Part shown: positions 63,601 to 63,834 of the stretch, one piece after another
Layout of the letters: the number at the start of each line of letters is the position of its first letter
Position numbering within the stretch: the first letter of the stretch is position 1
Assembly (NCBI GenBank): GCA_023634235.1
Contig: JAMKCF010000022.1
Span: forward strand, 4,208,541-4,272,540
Reading direction: 5' to 3'
Source of the DNA: Pisaster brevispinus
Taxonomy: Eukaryota > Echinodermata > Asteroidea > Forcipulatida > Asteriidae
DNA: 64,000 nucleotides
Made by a program: the position numbers and the translations under genes
Notes under the pieces: generated by a model
The model's database searches: none
What the model saw: the letters and a program-made list of their open reading frames with translations, nothing else
Told to the model about the DNA's origin: nothing

Positions 63601-63834
63601 TAATAGCAAACAAAAAATAAAAGTGCTTACTTGCTTTTCTTGAAGAAGTTGGATTCAGTGTGTCATTCATTATCTCCTCATATTCATCTTTGGAGAAAAC
63701 ACCGTAGCTTCGCATTTTATCTAGAAGACGTCTGACATGAATCTGATTGCATAGAGCCTCCCAATGACTTTCTAACTCATGCACATTGTCAGTGTCAGCC
63801 TGATCCATTCTGAATACTTCCATGTAAAATGTCA
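6674..63834 (-). CDS. CARD9-like: CARD-coiled-coil adaptor (CARD9/CARMA family), ten exons, 3' end not found
   Basis: Ten minus-strand exons join in one frame: 63834-63631, 59939-59784, 58362-58172, 55257-55153, 44067-43885, 22611-22438, 15585-15460, 13372-13232, 12894-12533, 6696-6674. From the ATG at 63823 they encode 551 residues. A CARD (residues ~14-105) is followed by a long heptad-rich coiled coil (~120-420) and an acidic tail. Vertebrate CARD9/10/11/14 have this order; they are cytoplasmic scaffolds whose CARD nucleates BCL10 filaments and activates MALT1 and NF-kB. The second CARD exon matches human CARD9 at RK-LLD-LQR-G--GY--FLE-----P--Y---TG-EP. R38 aligns with CARD9 R35, a BCL10-contact residue; the CARD9 R18 position is W here. 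All nine junctions keep phase (1,1,0,0,0,0,0,0,2). No PDZ, SH3 or GUK domain is visible, so it is CARD9-like in what is seen, but the C-terminus is missing. Introns reach ~21 kb and are full of transposons. Family assignment is strong; the 1:1 vertebrate orthologue is not claimed. Confidence 0.88.
7190..7830 (-). pseudogene. Degenerate LINE reverse-transcriptase fragment
   Basis: Three RT motifs are readable in order on the minus strand. They are motif A (NFHKAFDSIDH, ~7,710-7,790), motif B (HTPGVLQGDTLAPFLFIIVL, ~7,430-7,510) and a motif-C relic (NLHLTDDIALLGTT, ~7,290-7,350) in place of (Y/F)ADD. Stops and frame changes separate them. The GVLQGDTLAPFLF form is typical of APE-type non-LTR elements. 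A dead intronic copy. Confidence 0.7.
7831..8960. other. Intronic, no recognised gene
   Basis: AT-rich sequence. The 8,450-8,770 part resembles a 3' UTR, with AATAAACC at ~8,750, but no ORF could be tied to it. Confidence 0.5.
8961..9014. repeat. Perfect 25-bp inverted repeat with 4-nt loop
   Basis: AGAAAAATTTCACCTTTTAC plus TGGTC (8961-8985) is followed by GTGT (8986-8989) and the exact reverse complement (8990-9014). Confidence 0.92.
9015..10083. other. Intronic, no recognised gene
   Basis: AT-rich, with many stops in all frames; nothing recognised. Confidence 0.5.
10084..12058 (+). pseudogene. Degenerate non-LTR retrotransposon (endonuclease plus RT remnants)
   Basis: Pieces in order: endonuclease region with VSVYAPTLLAKQ and GDDHTTWGHVLG (from GDFNA-like) at 10,160-10,320; TWYHPRSKRWHLLDSI and ADCSTDHIHM at 10,420-10,550 in another frame; a linker (FDVSKLNSNDGEIFL) at 10,594; a YTDDTGLIS box (YADD relative) at ~11,308; and the post-RT region (KCKVYRAIVLSCLLYSSMS; VVRMVDDRMPKAVTY; WESTANDMTAWRAAV) to the stop at 12,059. 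Frameshifts and loss of the RT core make it non-functional. It ends in (GTAGAT)n, a microsatellite tail typical of such LINEs. Confidence 0.78.
12059..12532. other. LINE tail microsatellite and intron
   Basis: GATGTAGATGTAGATGTAGA at ~12,080-12,100, then unassigned intron up to the donor of CARD-CC exon 9. Confidence 0.5.
12533..12894 (-). CDS. CARD9-like: CARD-CC exon 9: linker after coiled coil
   Basis: The exon is 362 nt, phase 0 in and phase 2 out, with acceptor ATTAATCCAG and donor GATGA|GTAAGT. An alternative AG six bases further in (after CTTCAG) would drop two residues. It encodes ~120 low-complexity polar residues rich in Ser, Pro, Asp and His (MEAPTDIPGDNN near the start, HHFLANYD at the end). 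This looks like the regulatory linker C-terminal to the coiled coil in CARD-CC proteins. No known domain is seen. Confidence 0.72.
13232..13372 (-). CDS. CARD9-like: CARD-CC exon 8: end of coiled coil
   Basis: A 141-nt phase 0/0 exon (47 codons) lies between acceptor TATTTTAG and donor ACACAG|GTAATA. It begins AIDERDQAQIEVRYQIDQLH and ends with PPQPEDRSTQ, where the helix breaks. The ERDQA motif recalls the IERDQAIATREEL region of CARD9/CARMA proteins. Confidence 0.78.
13740..14060 (+). pseudogene. LINE reverse-transcriptase scrap
   Basis: A translation with stops reads ILSDLEFANDIAL (YADD-box relic), then ARLQLQDVTEAARA-like, as in the thumb region after the YADD motif of non-LTR RTs. About 300 bp survive. 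Confidence 0.55.
14061..15459. other. Intronic, no recognised gene
   Basis: The longest ORF (14551-14934, minus, 127 codons) has no recognised motif and no splice context; I do not call it a gene. Confidence 0.5.
15460..15585 (-). CDS. CARD9-like: CARD-CC exon 7: coiled coil
   Basis: A 126-nt phase 0/0 exon (42 codons) lies between acceptor CTGTTATTCAG and donor CTGAGG|GTAAGA. It begins CKSENEELLQKR and ends KVKQERLR. A 42-residue CARD9 segment beginning CMEEKE and ending IERDQ aligns without gaps, sharing the initial Cys, the E-x-E pattern and the terminal ER. That match supports CARD-CC rather than a generic coiled-coil gene. Confidence 0.8.
15586..17088. other. Intronic, no recognised feature
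   Basis: Unique-looking AT-rich sequence between CARD-CC exon 7 and the hairpin repeat; nothing recognised. Confidence 0.5.
17089..17500. repeat. Array of seven covarying hairpins
   Basis: Hairpins start at about 17089, 17143, 17204, 17283, 17332, 17391 and 17450. Each is AGGTGTTC + inner stem + 4-5-nt loop + inner stem + GAACACCT (or GAAGACCT), then TTGTTTTTGTTC or TTGTTATTGTTCG. Inner stems alternate GGGC/GCCC and GGAC/GTCC, so base changes are paired. T-rich spacers separate the units. Confidence 0.85.
17501..19535. repeat. Body of hairpin-headed repeat family, copy A
   Basis: Non-coding body with repeated modules: TTCCGGTTCAAACCGGAAG (itself a hairpin), GTGACCTTTACTTCTGGTC, and paired TGACGTCATCGATGACGTCA-like words. 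It ends CACCGAACACCTTGTTTTTG at ~19,513-19,535. It is collinear with 39,120-41,086, including CATCAGGTGTCGAGTTACRT and ACAAAAACTTCAAC landmarks. No ORF or transposase. Confidence 0.75.
19577..20010. repeat. Second, partial copy of the hairpin-headed repeat
   Basis: It starts with an eighth hairpin (AGGTGTTCGGGCAATTTGCC..., 19577) and continues with sequence collinear with ~17,700-18,060 (CACAATCTATACATCATCGG; TCTAAAAACGCTACAC). A nested or tandem partial copy. Confidence 0.75.
20562..20760. repeat. Two direct repeats of ~50 bp, 128 bp apart
   Basis: TCATCCGACCTCCTCTGGCC and flanking sequence occur at ~20,586 and ~20,714, each followed by GCATG...TATGCTGCT. Confidence 0.75.
20798..20835. repeat. 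Short strong hairpin CCTCGCGAAA / TTTTCGCGAGG
   Basis: CCTCGCGAAAGGC pairs with GCCTTTTCGCGAGG around an 11-nt loop. An AT-rich flank follows. Function unknown. Confidence 0.75.
20836..22437. other. Intronic, no gene; TTACGCCA-rich patch
   Basis: Three G-runs (around 21,020 and 21,223) and a patch at 21,790-21,960 with several TTACGCCA or TGGCGTAA words in both orientations, possibly a small decayed inverted-repeat element. No exon recognised apart from CARD-CC exon 6, which starts at 22,438. Confidence 0.45.
22438..22611 (-). CDS. CARD9-like: CARD-CC exon 6: coiled coil
   Basis: A 174-nt phase 0/0 exon (58 codons) lies between acceptor AAATTTTAAG and donor GAAAAG|GTACAA. It encodes DVVSAITAEDFHIDQYTQAT, then LREELQNYKEKCEELAGSLL and a segment ending TELEK. 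It precedes exon 7 as the matching segment precedes the C-x-x-E-x-E exon in CARD9. The polypyrimidine tract is weak and the donor less canonical than the others. Confidence 0.75.
23690..24360. repeat. GCAAGCTTGC palindrome island 1
   Basis: Dozens of AAGCTTGC or GCAAGCTTGC words (each a perfect palindrome around a HindIII site) separated by 10-30 nt. They stay open in several frames on both strands (ACKLA/LQACK words). Judged satellite-like, not coding. The interval 22,612-23,689 before it holds nothing recognised apart from an A-rich patch at 23,040-23,390. Confidence 0.8.
24682..25563. mobile_element. PIF/Harbinger-like DNA element remnant (882 bp)
   Basis: The ends are inverted repeats: AAGCCCTTTTCACACGA at 24682 and its complement at 25563. 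Further similarity inward includes GAACATTC-TTGCGA. TCGTGTGAAA words recur subterminally (24,762; 24,903; 25,459). A Myb/SANT-like ORF lies inside. No clean target duplication is visible. A truncated or non-autonomous element; PIF/Harbinger is inferred from the Myb-like protein. Confidence 0.62.
24956..25282 (-). CDS. Myb/SANT-like N-terminal fragment in the Harbinger-like remnant
   Basis: It starts at an ATG (MADTHEDVGE). A basic linker (KKRPAKTSTKDKSKK) leads to a trihelix-like segment, WCYEETIALINIMEKETTQS ... VWREIADEVANGRNGDQ. The W spacing is typical of the Myb-like DNA-binding proteins encoded by PIF/Harbinger elements. It ends soon after, so only the first exon or half of the domain survives. 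No DDE partner is present in the 882-bp element. Confidence 0.5.
   Translation of the reverse strand: MADTHEDVGESIHNTMPVISSKKRPAKTSTKDKSKKANKSWCYEETIALINIMEKETTQSKMDGLTQNGHVWREIADEVANGRNGDQCPVTVCKHTKVGSRRFFTHAC
25564..26689. other. Intronic, no recognised gene
   Basis: Short ORFs only; no motif recognised. Confidence 0.5.
26690..27730. repeat. GCAAGCTTGC palindrome island 2 with foldback core
   Basis: Same palindromic words as island 1. Inside lies a 30-bp tandem array (CTTGCAGAGAGCTTGAGAGC... at ~27,170-27,410, about eight units) and an 11-bp array (CTTGCCGCAAG, ~27,525-27,590). A 26-bp perfect inverted repeat (27,434-27,459 against 27,596-27,621; GCTTGCAGGGTTCCAAATAT...) brackets the 11-bp array. 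ORFs on both strands are repeat artefacts. Confidence 0.82.
28005..28260 (+). repeat. Dispersed repeat, copy 2 (mate of 5,240-5,612)
   Basis: Shares AAACCGAATATACATTGATA and CCAATTAAGAACTCACTC with copy 1. It runs directly into a LINE C-terminal fragment at ~28,255. Confidence 0.65.
28255..28990 (+). pseudogene. CR1/L2-like LINE 3' fragment
   Basis: Translation from 28,255 (RIRDHLTREAAETIVHAFIT; LLLYRINNIHISRLQRLQN; TPVLADLHWLPH) is the post-RT region of CR1/L2-type LINEs, as at 32,860-33,080 in the fuller element. Frameshifts follow LHWLP. The end, GGCGCTTTAAAGTTTCCACT + (ATT)n, is a decayed form of the tail shared with the SINE and the 2A-LINE. Confidence 0.75.
28995..29400 (-). pseudogene. 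LINE 5' ORF fragment (minus strand)
   Basis: Minus-strand reading contains LPPRTRQLLKDISIAKKRGC then RAGANTKCKISVRI. The RGCRAG motif also occurs in the 2A-bearing ORF at 30,015-30,446 (HRGCRAGMRKQHRHRS). Probably the start region of another CR1/L2 copy in opposite orientation. Confidence 0.45.
29960..30074 (+). other. Hydrophobic leader ORF upstream of the 2A-like motif
   Basis: The ATG at 29,960 opens MVPALLFVFWIVLNPCTVCE, which looks like a signal peptide. It is in a different frame (+2) from the 2A-like motif. One indel in this copy could have separated a leader from the 2A region; alternatively the resemblance is chance. Confidence 0.35.
30015..30446 (+). CDS. LINE ORF with 2A-like ribosome-skipping motif
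   Basis: Codons at 30,147-30,176 read C-G-D-I-N-P-N-P-G-P, close to the 2A consensus D-x-E-x-N-P-G-P but with N in place of E. 2A-like sequences are documented near the N-terminus of APE-type non-LTR elements from sea urchin, amphioxus and molluscs, where ribosome skipping separates the upstream peptide. After it comes a basic region (RGCRAGMRKQHRHRSLTIRP). The ORF has no ATG before the motif (a GTG at 30,015; an in-frame TGA at 29,997), so the true start has been lost or lies upstream of a frameshift. Confidence 0.65.
   Translation: MNGVSVLQSPAQHLCTGKPSCKFLGARLPFYSNSSATFQTQCLRCGDINPNPGPHPVRQQLPSTDWNLTGHNGSGLPLQNPCHSMDDLKRFNDPSIKLPLPTWHLLKSLNILARPPTHRGCRAGMRKQHRHRSLTIRPITYLQ
30535..31350 (+). 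pseudogene. LINE APE-type endonuclease domain, one in-frame stop
   Basis: Motifs: WNAHSIRNKTAILSDYI, then DAMFLTETWL (catalytic E), FPRGGTNFHGGIGVIYK, FIAIYRPPPS, GDFKIHIDLP (from GDFNxH), THGHTLDLVIAR and MSDHHAIHFEL (catalytic SDH). TAA at 30,907-30,909 interrupts the domain between EF and NLL; reading continues in the same frame. It cuts target DNA for target-primed reverse transcription. This copy cannot make the full protein. Confidence 0.8.
31591..33372 (+). CDS. LINE reverse transcriptase (CR1/L2-like), open for 593 codons
   Basis: RT motifs in order: LDPLPTWLLKANI; YRPVSNIPFLSKVLEKVV; FQSAYKSNHSTETGLLRV; motif A LVALDLSSAFDIIDHNLL; motif B FGVPQGSVIGPLLF; motif C YHIYADDTQIY (catalytic DD); RNLGVVFDSTMSM; and a C-terminal region ending GPKEWNKIPHQIRASPSIQT. 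The catalytic aspartates are intact. The C-terminal GPKEWNxIP motif is typical of CR1/L2-type LINEs. The upstream part of ORF2 is frameshifted, so expression from this locus is unlikely. Confidence 0.85.
   Translation: MYRTVHKLLNNDITKYPTASSMINLCNNFSHFFTDKIVKIRSELDCTFNVEFVTSKCQDSNIPSDIVLSQFDIVDDQEIHRIISGSPNKYCSLDPLPTWLLKANIHVPYITHIVNSSFSTGTFPRSLCQAIVTPILKKHNLDPNTLNNYRPVSNIPFLSKVLEKVVLSRVNDHLHDNHLHQTFQSAYKSNHSTETGLLRVKNDIMRAIDKNMAVLLVALDLSSAFDIIDHNLLIHRLCKSFGFQGSVLHWFDGYLAGRRQRVGISGAVSDEQPVNFGVPQGSVIGPLLFTFYTQPVCSIIENHNMMYHIYADDTQIYTYFNPSIAGESDRVLNKLSSCITDIRHWMTSNKMKLNDNKTQLFVAGNTRVLNALPVIALEIGNSIIRPSPTFRNLGVVFDSTMSMSPHITSVCQSVNFHLRNLHRIRKFIDHNACNHAVRSLIISRLDYCNSLLYGVNQGEINRLQKLQNRAARLIYSADRSHNASQLITQLHWLPLNLRLLFKLLLIVYKSQHGSSPSYLSDLLFSYHSGREGLRSQSDTSRLQVTINTKAAADKAFSIAGPKEWNKIPHQIRASPSIQTFKTSLKTHLFSKSP
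33675..34455. repeat. ~220-bp tandem duplication, first copy split by a MITE
   Basis: GATTGTTATATGCAATTAAA through ATGAACCGGTT occurs at 33,675 and 34,238. GTTGTACCCTCATAAGAAAT and following sequence occurs at ~34,076 and ~34,300. The second copy is uninterrupted and shows the empty site ACCGGTTGTACCC. Confidence 0.85.
33738..34075. mobile_element. MITE with CAGGGCTCGAATTTG inverted repeats, copy 1
   Basis: Ends CAGGGCTCGAATTTG and CAAATTCGAGCCCTG(CA). Compared with the empty site in the neighbouring duplicate, the insertion is flanked by GTT, consistent with a 3-bp target duplication. No ORF. A second copy lies at ~44,461-44,814 in opposite orientation. Confidence 0.8.
34858..35046. mobile_element. 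MITE, 189 bp, GCCCAATTTCATAGAGCTGC inverted repeats
   Basis: GCCCAATTTCATAGAGCTGC TTAAGCA at the left end is repeated in inverse complement at the right (TGCTTAAGCAGCTCTATGAA ATTGGGC). Flanks CCAGG and ACAGG hint at a short target duplication, not certain. Non-coding. Confidence 0.85.
35047..36280. other. Intronic, no recognised gene
   Basis: Small ORFs without motifs; nothing supported. Confidence 0.5.
36282..36419. repeat. Long near-perfect hairpin, ~52-bp arms
   Basis: ATGAGCCGGTCTTCACTGCG TGGTAATGACC... (36,291) is matched by its reverse complement ending 36,410. The loop is ~15 nt, with a small indel/mismatch cluster (CTTGGTTGG against CGGGCTGG). GAATAACAG and CTGTTATTC extend the pairing after a 4-nt gap. 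Confidence 0.88.
36825..36960. repeat. Three further covarying hairpins (head of copy B)
   Basis: AGGTGTTC + GGGC/GCC-G type (36,825), GTGC/GCAC type (~36,880) and GGC/GCC type (~36,931). Each is followed by TTGTTTTTGTTCG, TTGATATTGTTC or ATGTTATTGTTC. Two stem variants not seen in copy A keep pairing. Confidence 0.82.
37010..41086. repeat. Body of hairpin-headed repeat family, copy B
   Basis: Same modules as copy A: CTTCCAGTTTCGACCGGAAG-type hairpins, GTCAAATGGGGTCACAC, and ATGACGTCATCGATGACGTC A. It ends ACACCGAACACCTTGTTTTT at ~41,060-41,086 as copy A does at 19,513-19,535. The 39,120-41,086 part is collinear with ~17,640-19,535. It is interrupted by a solo LTR at 37,872-38,943. Confidence 0.78.
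37872..38943. mobile_element. Solo LTR (1,072 bp) with 5-bp target duplication GAAAT
   Basis: It begins TGTCATAAG and ends CCGTGACA (TGTCA/TGACA inverted ends). GAAAT lies directly on both sides (37,867-37,871 and 38,944-38,948). No second LTR and no gag/pol lie nearby, so this is a recombination product. A 146-codon minus-strand ORF inside (38,007-38,447) has no recognised domain. It inserted into an existing copy of the hairpin-headed repeat. Confidence 0.85.
41500..42330 (+). pseudogene. Relic of a transposon-type ORF with Cys-rich C-terminus
   Basis: The last ~80 codons read GWELLDENLTCKWMTMPAAP, then HCVCRKTHYNTSSCSCQKAN and LPCTELCKCSDCKNSL, ending with an acidic tail and stop at 42,330. 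The pattern (GWE...W....PAP... CxC...CxC...L.CT..CxCxxC.N) recalls the Cys-rich tails of uncharacterised proteins tied to mobile elements. The resemblance is from memory and the family is not named. Upstream there is a short basic stretch (MRRISKRSKRLAKRATAVEE at 41,508) and stops. It may be an incomplete element. Confidence 0.45.
42361..43282. other. Intronic, no recognised feature
   Basis: AT-rich, with AATAAA-type signals near 42,645; nothing else recognised. Confidence 0.45.
43287..43473. mobile_element. Small inverted-repeat element (MITE), 187 bp
   Basis: AAGATAAGAAAACTATAAAT AGT at 43,287 and its complement ending at 43,473. Pairing continues inward (TGTGTAAAATCTC against GAGATTTTACACA). 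Flanks read AAAT on both sides; equally, TA on both sides if the ends are AGATAAG, as for a mariner-type MITE. Confidence 0.82.
43885..44067 (-). CDS. CARD9-like: CARD-CC exon 5: coiled coil
   Basis: A 183-nt phase 0/0 exon (61 codons) lies between acceptor TCAAATCACAG and donor CATGAA|GTAAGT. It encodes KRKEVNELERRLQDAQNHAE, a W-H-K-S-C segment, and a strongly charged stretch ending QAKRHE. It is a typical coiled coil. The first half matches no specific motif, so membership rests on phase, strand and character. Confidence 0.78.
44461..44814. mobile_element. MITE with CAGGGCTCG ends, copy 2 (inverted, one end decayed)
   Basis: It is the reverse complement of the 33,738-34,075 element. It shares GGCTTGTAGCTCAAAACTTT TACTGGAC, CAAGACCGCCGGACTTGTAC and GTCAAATTCGAGCCCTG at 44,798-44,814. 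The other terminal repeat is partly lost. Confidence 0.75.
44815..45850. other. Intronic flank of the ISL2EU element
   Basis: No gene recognised. Confidence 0.5.
45851..45903 (+). repeat. ISL2EU left terminal inverted repeat
   Basis: AATTCGGGCGATTCACAATG CGGTGCGCCCTCAAG... matches the complement of 53,724-53,776 at 49 of 53 positions. Confidence 0.9.
45881..46896 (+). repeat. 508-bp tandem duplication across the THAP exon and LINE junction
   Basis: 45,881-46,388 and 46,389-~46,891 are almost identical (only a handful of differences, for example GTCGCGTCC/GTCGTGTCC and ACACTG/ACGCTG). Each copy holds the inner end of the left TIR, the first THAP half and ~180 bp of the LINE. The duplication therefore happened after the LINE insertion. 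Confidence 0.92.
46205..47469 (+). mobile_element. LINE 3' fragment inserted in the THAP exon
   Basis: The complete copy (46,714-47,241) encodes EYKYLGVYIDDKLNWKCNTG, then RRMKSFNVDTDRDILYLFYQ, VIQSVLSFCSVVWYSGLSSD and a C-terminus NRFWNSFLPSAIRQYNSF. This is the post-RT part of a non-LTR retrotransposon. The 3' end has a G-run (~47,250) and a (TCTAA)n tail (~47,446-47,470), a LINE-type simple-repeat terminus. 46,205-46,388 is the duplicated start. It is 5'-truncated, as usual for target-primed insertion. Confidence 0.8.
46427..46710 (+). pseudogene. ISL2EU transposase, N-terminal THAP half (intact-phase copy)
   Basis: It starts MMGKSQQVFDRRV and contains FCESAKC (first Cys pair of a C2CH THAP finger), then DIRWVKWPRND and VRVSGRWKKLIKREG, as in the W-P-rich middle of THAP domains. 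The LINE begins after SRDSN. In an intact element the sequence would resume at 47,470 (VVDKLNIT...CSRHF). The same half occurs at 45,919-46,202 through the tandem duplication. Confidence 0.62.
47470..47800 (+). pseudogene. ISL2EU transposase exon: second THAP half
   Basis: It resumes VVDKLNITKRSRLCSRHFDK EDI in frame with the 46,427 half. CSRH supplies the C-x2-H of the C2CH finger, followed by KYFEWNNWGQPTQAR. The donor GGTC|GTAAGT at 47,801 leaves phase 1 and joins in frame to 48,238. A DNA-binding segment recognising transposon ends. Confidence 0.72.
48238..48486 (+). pseudogene. ISL2EU transposase internal exon
   Basis: Acceptor TTAAACAG, donor TTCAAG|GTAAGT, phase 1 at both ends. It encodes a polar linker (MEPLLCAKVPQPMDHD; FYTGFTSKNVLQ). 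FYTGF is typical just before the transposase core. It joins to 49,029 as Q-G-T-Y-D-S. Confidence 0.68.
49029..49923 (+). pseudogene. ISL2EU transposase catalytic exon (DDE), HTH deleted
   Basis: Acceptor TTTACATGTAG. After YDSISDGVDRLRYW and LPPFFQFLMTL the frame breaks; STVTRITITWISYMHQTL resumes in another frame, so roughly 50 nt of the helix-turn-helix (before STVTRI) appear deleted. The core is complete: WPSKAHIRGWMPLDF; first Asp in VVIDCSEFFIDRP; second Asp in DAVMADRGFHIEDLL; Glu in HVERAIQRVKCWRILK. These match the DDE_Tnp_4 fold of ISL2EU and related transposases, which cut and join transposon ends. A stop follows CLKH. Confidence 0.83.
49924..51167. other. ISL2EU intergenic region with an inverted-repeat patch
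   Basis: A plausible shared 3' region of the convergent genes. 50,433-50,650 is an imperfect ~215-bp inverted repeat: AGAGCTGTGTAT, AGAGAGTTGTGACATG and GGCTGCTGTTAC are all repeated in complement. It is likely a MITE nested inside the transposon. Confidence 0.6.
51168..51998 (-). CDS. YqaJ-type exonuclease exon of ISL2EU
   Basis: Acceptor ATCCCTTCAG, phase 0; begins VCEDFHPGALYLKLVQEP. The domain reads LDQSDPAWLAARKGRITASL (W..R..RITAS motif), ENEHVARQLY, then the metal-binding core MPFMGASPDGIVCC (Asp) and LLEIKCSF (E-x-K), and SQIQFQLGVT. These are the lambda-exonuclease/YqaJ signature residues of the PD-(D/E)XK fold. It ends with a stop after VMCNEE. In ISL2EU elements this second gene is thought to act in recombination or repair of transposon DNA. 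The exon is open, but the upstream exon is frameshifted. Confidence 0.83.
   Translation of the reverse strand, partial: VCEDFHPGALYLKLVQEPPPPVEARVPSISDLHAKYMYQASSTDNVSFIDYLRQNTSKQQIDILKNLDQSDPAWLAARKGRITASLADSIRSVRDVHNCRTLVDKIMGTSKPFQSSSTEFAKENEHVARQLYVVDEMKSHKNFKVNTCGLVLDDNMPFMGASPDGIVCCTCHGEKLLEIKCSFKHRDIHVEDIPTKDPAYHLLKAVNGQLQLKKSSSWYSQIQFQLGVTHMNLCDLVVYTRKGIKAIPVKFDPEPWEVLKKKAELVFLNAVMCNEE
52366..52680 (-). pseudogene. SWIM zinc-finger half and linker exon, frameshifted
   Basis: Acceptor ATTTCCTTTAG joins phase 2 with 53,091. The exon encodes a CLFSTDDGSCKHAVAVLFAL ADYF segment, the C-x-H half of a SWIM finger whose C-x-C half (CGC) ends the previous exon. After WSKPRKASLPVKVEDLDYR a 1-nt shift near the A-run at ~52,453 is needed to read HYKPLSNVTNSCILNIQEHV KK. 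The end is AAAAAG|GCAAGT, a GC donor, in phase 0 with the next exon. Confidence 0.68.
52786..52878. repeat. Perfect 35-bp inverted repeat with 23-nt loop
   Basis: GTTAGTTGCGATAATCGTAA CCCTCCATCCTCCCG (52,786-52,820) and its exact complement (52,844-52,878). It lies in an intron of the ISL2EU nuclease gene. Confidence 0.9.
53091..53647 (-). CDS. First exon of the ISL2EU nuclease gene: SAP domain and SWIM C-x-C
   Basis: ATG at 53,647 (MTTSNLCSKK), about 75 bp inside the right TIR. Residues ~13-40 form a SAP-like helix-extended-helix (MSVDELKKFLTARGIPCSGK KKEELVFLAE), which binds DNA. A region with SNYRNDDGYLMFRDSHIEDV and VYIKASVKPEQRQTAQRYQT WVLLS leads to CGIKSAGCGC, the first half of a SWIM finger. 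Donor AGCTGC|GTAAGT, phase 2. Confidence 0.78.
53724..53776 (-). repeat. ISL2EU right terminal inverted repeat
   Basis: The complement reads AATTCGAGCGATTCACAATG CGGTGCGCCCTCAAGC...; partner of 45,851-45,903. Confidence 0.9.
53777..55152. other. Intronic, no recognised gene
   Basis: Short repeats GTGTTGTGTTGTGTTGCATC at ~54,750; otherwise nothing recognised. Confidence 0.5.
55153..55257 (-). CDS. CARD9-like: CARD-CC exon 4: coiled coil
   Basis: A 105-nt phase 0/0 exon (35 codons) lies between acceptor TTATTGCAG and donor GCACAG|GTAAGA. It encodes EHYKVKHLEMERTTLLGNSL then a Lys/Glu-rich stretch ending NLAQ. It is predicted to be a continuous helix. The intron upstream of it (toward 58172) contains the 27-bp minisatellite, and the intron downstream contains the ISL2EU transposon. 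Confidence 0.78.
55411..58097. repeat. 27-bp minisatellite, about 100 copies, with higher-order repeats
   Basis: The unit is ATGTCTGAGTTG + CTGTCTTTGTTGACC. Common variants are CTATCACTGTTGTCC in the second half and TCTAAG for TCTGAG. Plus strand reads (MSELLSLLT)n, minus strand (DSNSDMVNK)n. Blocks repeat at larger scale: TTGTTGTCTCTGTTGGCC at 57,346 and 57,670 (324 bp = 12 units), and TGTCTAAAGTTGTTG at 55,851, 56,581 and 56,906. It lies wholly in the intron between CARD-CC exons 3 and 4. Confidence 0.93.
58172..58362 (-). CDS. CARD9-like: CARD-CC exon 3: start of coiled coil
   Basis: The acceptor is GTAACAACAG and the donor CGAAAG|GTGAGT; the exon is 191 nt. It encodes residues ~117-180, beginning APRLRFVNEIEDLYQEVEDL and rich in Glu, Lys, Gln and Leu with heptad spacing. 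This corresponds to the linker and first coiled-coil segment after the CARD in CARD9/CARMA proteins. It ends in phase 0. Confidence 0.8.
58363..59783. other. Intron between CARD-CC exons 2 and 3
   Basis: No recognised feature. Confidence 0.5.
59784..59939 (-). CDS. CARD9-like: CARD-CC exon 2: second half of CARD
   Basis: The acceptor is TTCCTCAAG and the donor CTCAAG|GTGTGT; the exon is 156 nt and phase 1 at both ends. It encodes residues ~65-116. The stretch from CFLDNLQRKGRDGYNVFLE to YRRLTGQEP is the most diagnostic piece of the window: the LLDxLQRxGxxGYxxFLExL...YxxxTGxEP pattern is characteristic of CARD9/10/11/14. The CARD is split by an intron after RKAS. Confidence 0.88.
60500..60600 (-). 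mobile_element. tRNA-like SINE head
   Basis: The complement reads GGGCAGTCTGGTTGTCGTAG TGGTATACTTTCC ... ACCCTAATTCGAATC. The A box (TGGTTGTCGTAGTGG) and a weak B box are spaced like a Glu/Asp tRNA. There is no clean acceptor stem, so it is probably the 5' part of a SINE, not a tRNA gene. Confidence 0.5.
60655..61140. repeat. Degenerate fragment of the hairpin-headed repeat family
   Basis: Shares the style and words of copies A/B: CTACGATGTCATCGGTTTTC, GAGTAAAGTATGTGTTAAGT and a final TGACATCATGATGACGTCA. Confidence 0.5.
61266..62182. mobile_element. Inverted-repeat element, GCAGGGTTCTGCCCA ends, TTGG flanks
   Basis: GCAGGGTTCTGCCCA at 61,266 is inverted at 62,168-62,182. TTGG precedes the left end (61,262-61,265) and follows the right (62,183-62,186). 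Internal sequence is AT-rich without a transposase. Non-autonomous. Confidence 0.72.
62930..63420. repeat. Fragment of the hairpin-headed repeat body
   Basis: CTTCCGGTTTTCGACCAGAAG, GTCAAATGGGGTCACACC, ATTATGGTTCTCCAGGTATG and TGATGACGTCATGA occur in the same order as in copy B (37,460-37,790). Confidence 0.7.
63631..63834 (-). CDS. CARD9-like: CARD-CC exon 1 of window: start codon and first half of CARD
   Basis: The acceptor is a pyrimidine-rich tract ending TTTTCAG at 63837-63835. The first ATG is at 63823 (MEVFRMDQ) and a second in-frame ATG is at 63808 (MDQAD). The frame stays open back to the splice site, so an upstream exon carries at least 5' UTR and could add coding. The exon encodes CARD helices 1-4 with the motif IHVRRLLDKMRSYGVFSKDE, which aligns with human CARD9 around R35. 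The donor is AAGCAA|GTAAGC, ending in phase 1. Confidence 0.85.
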
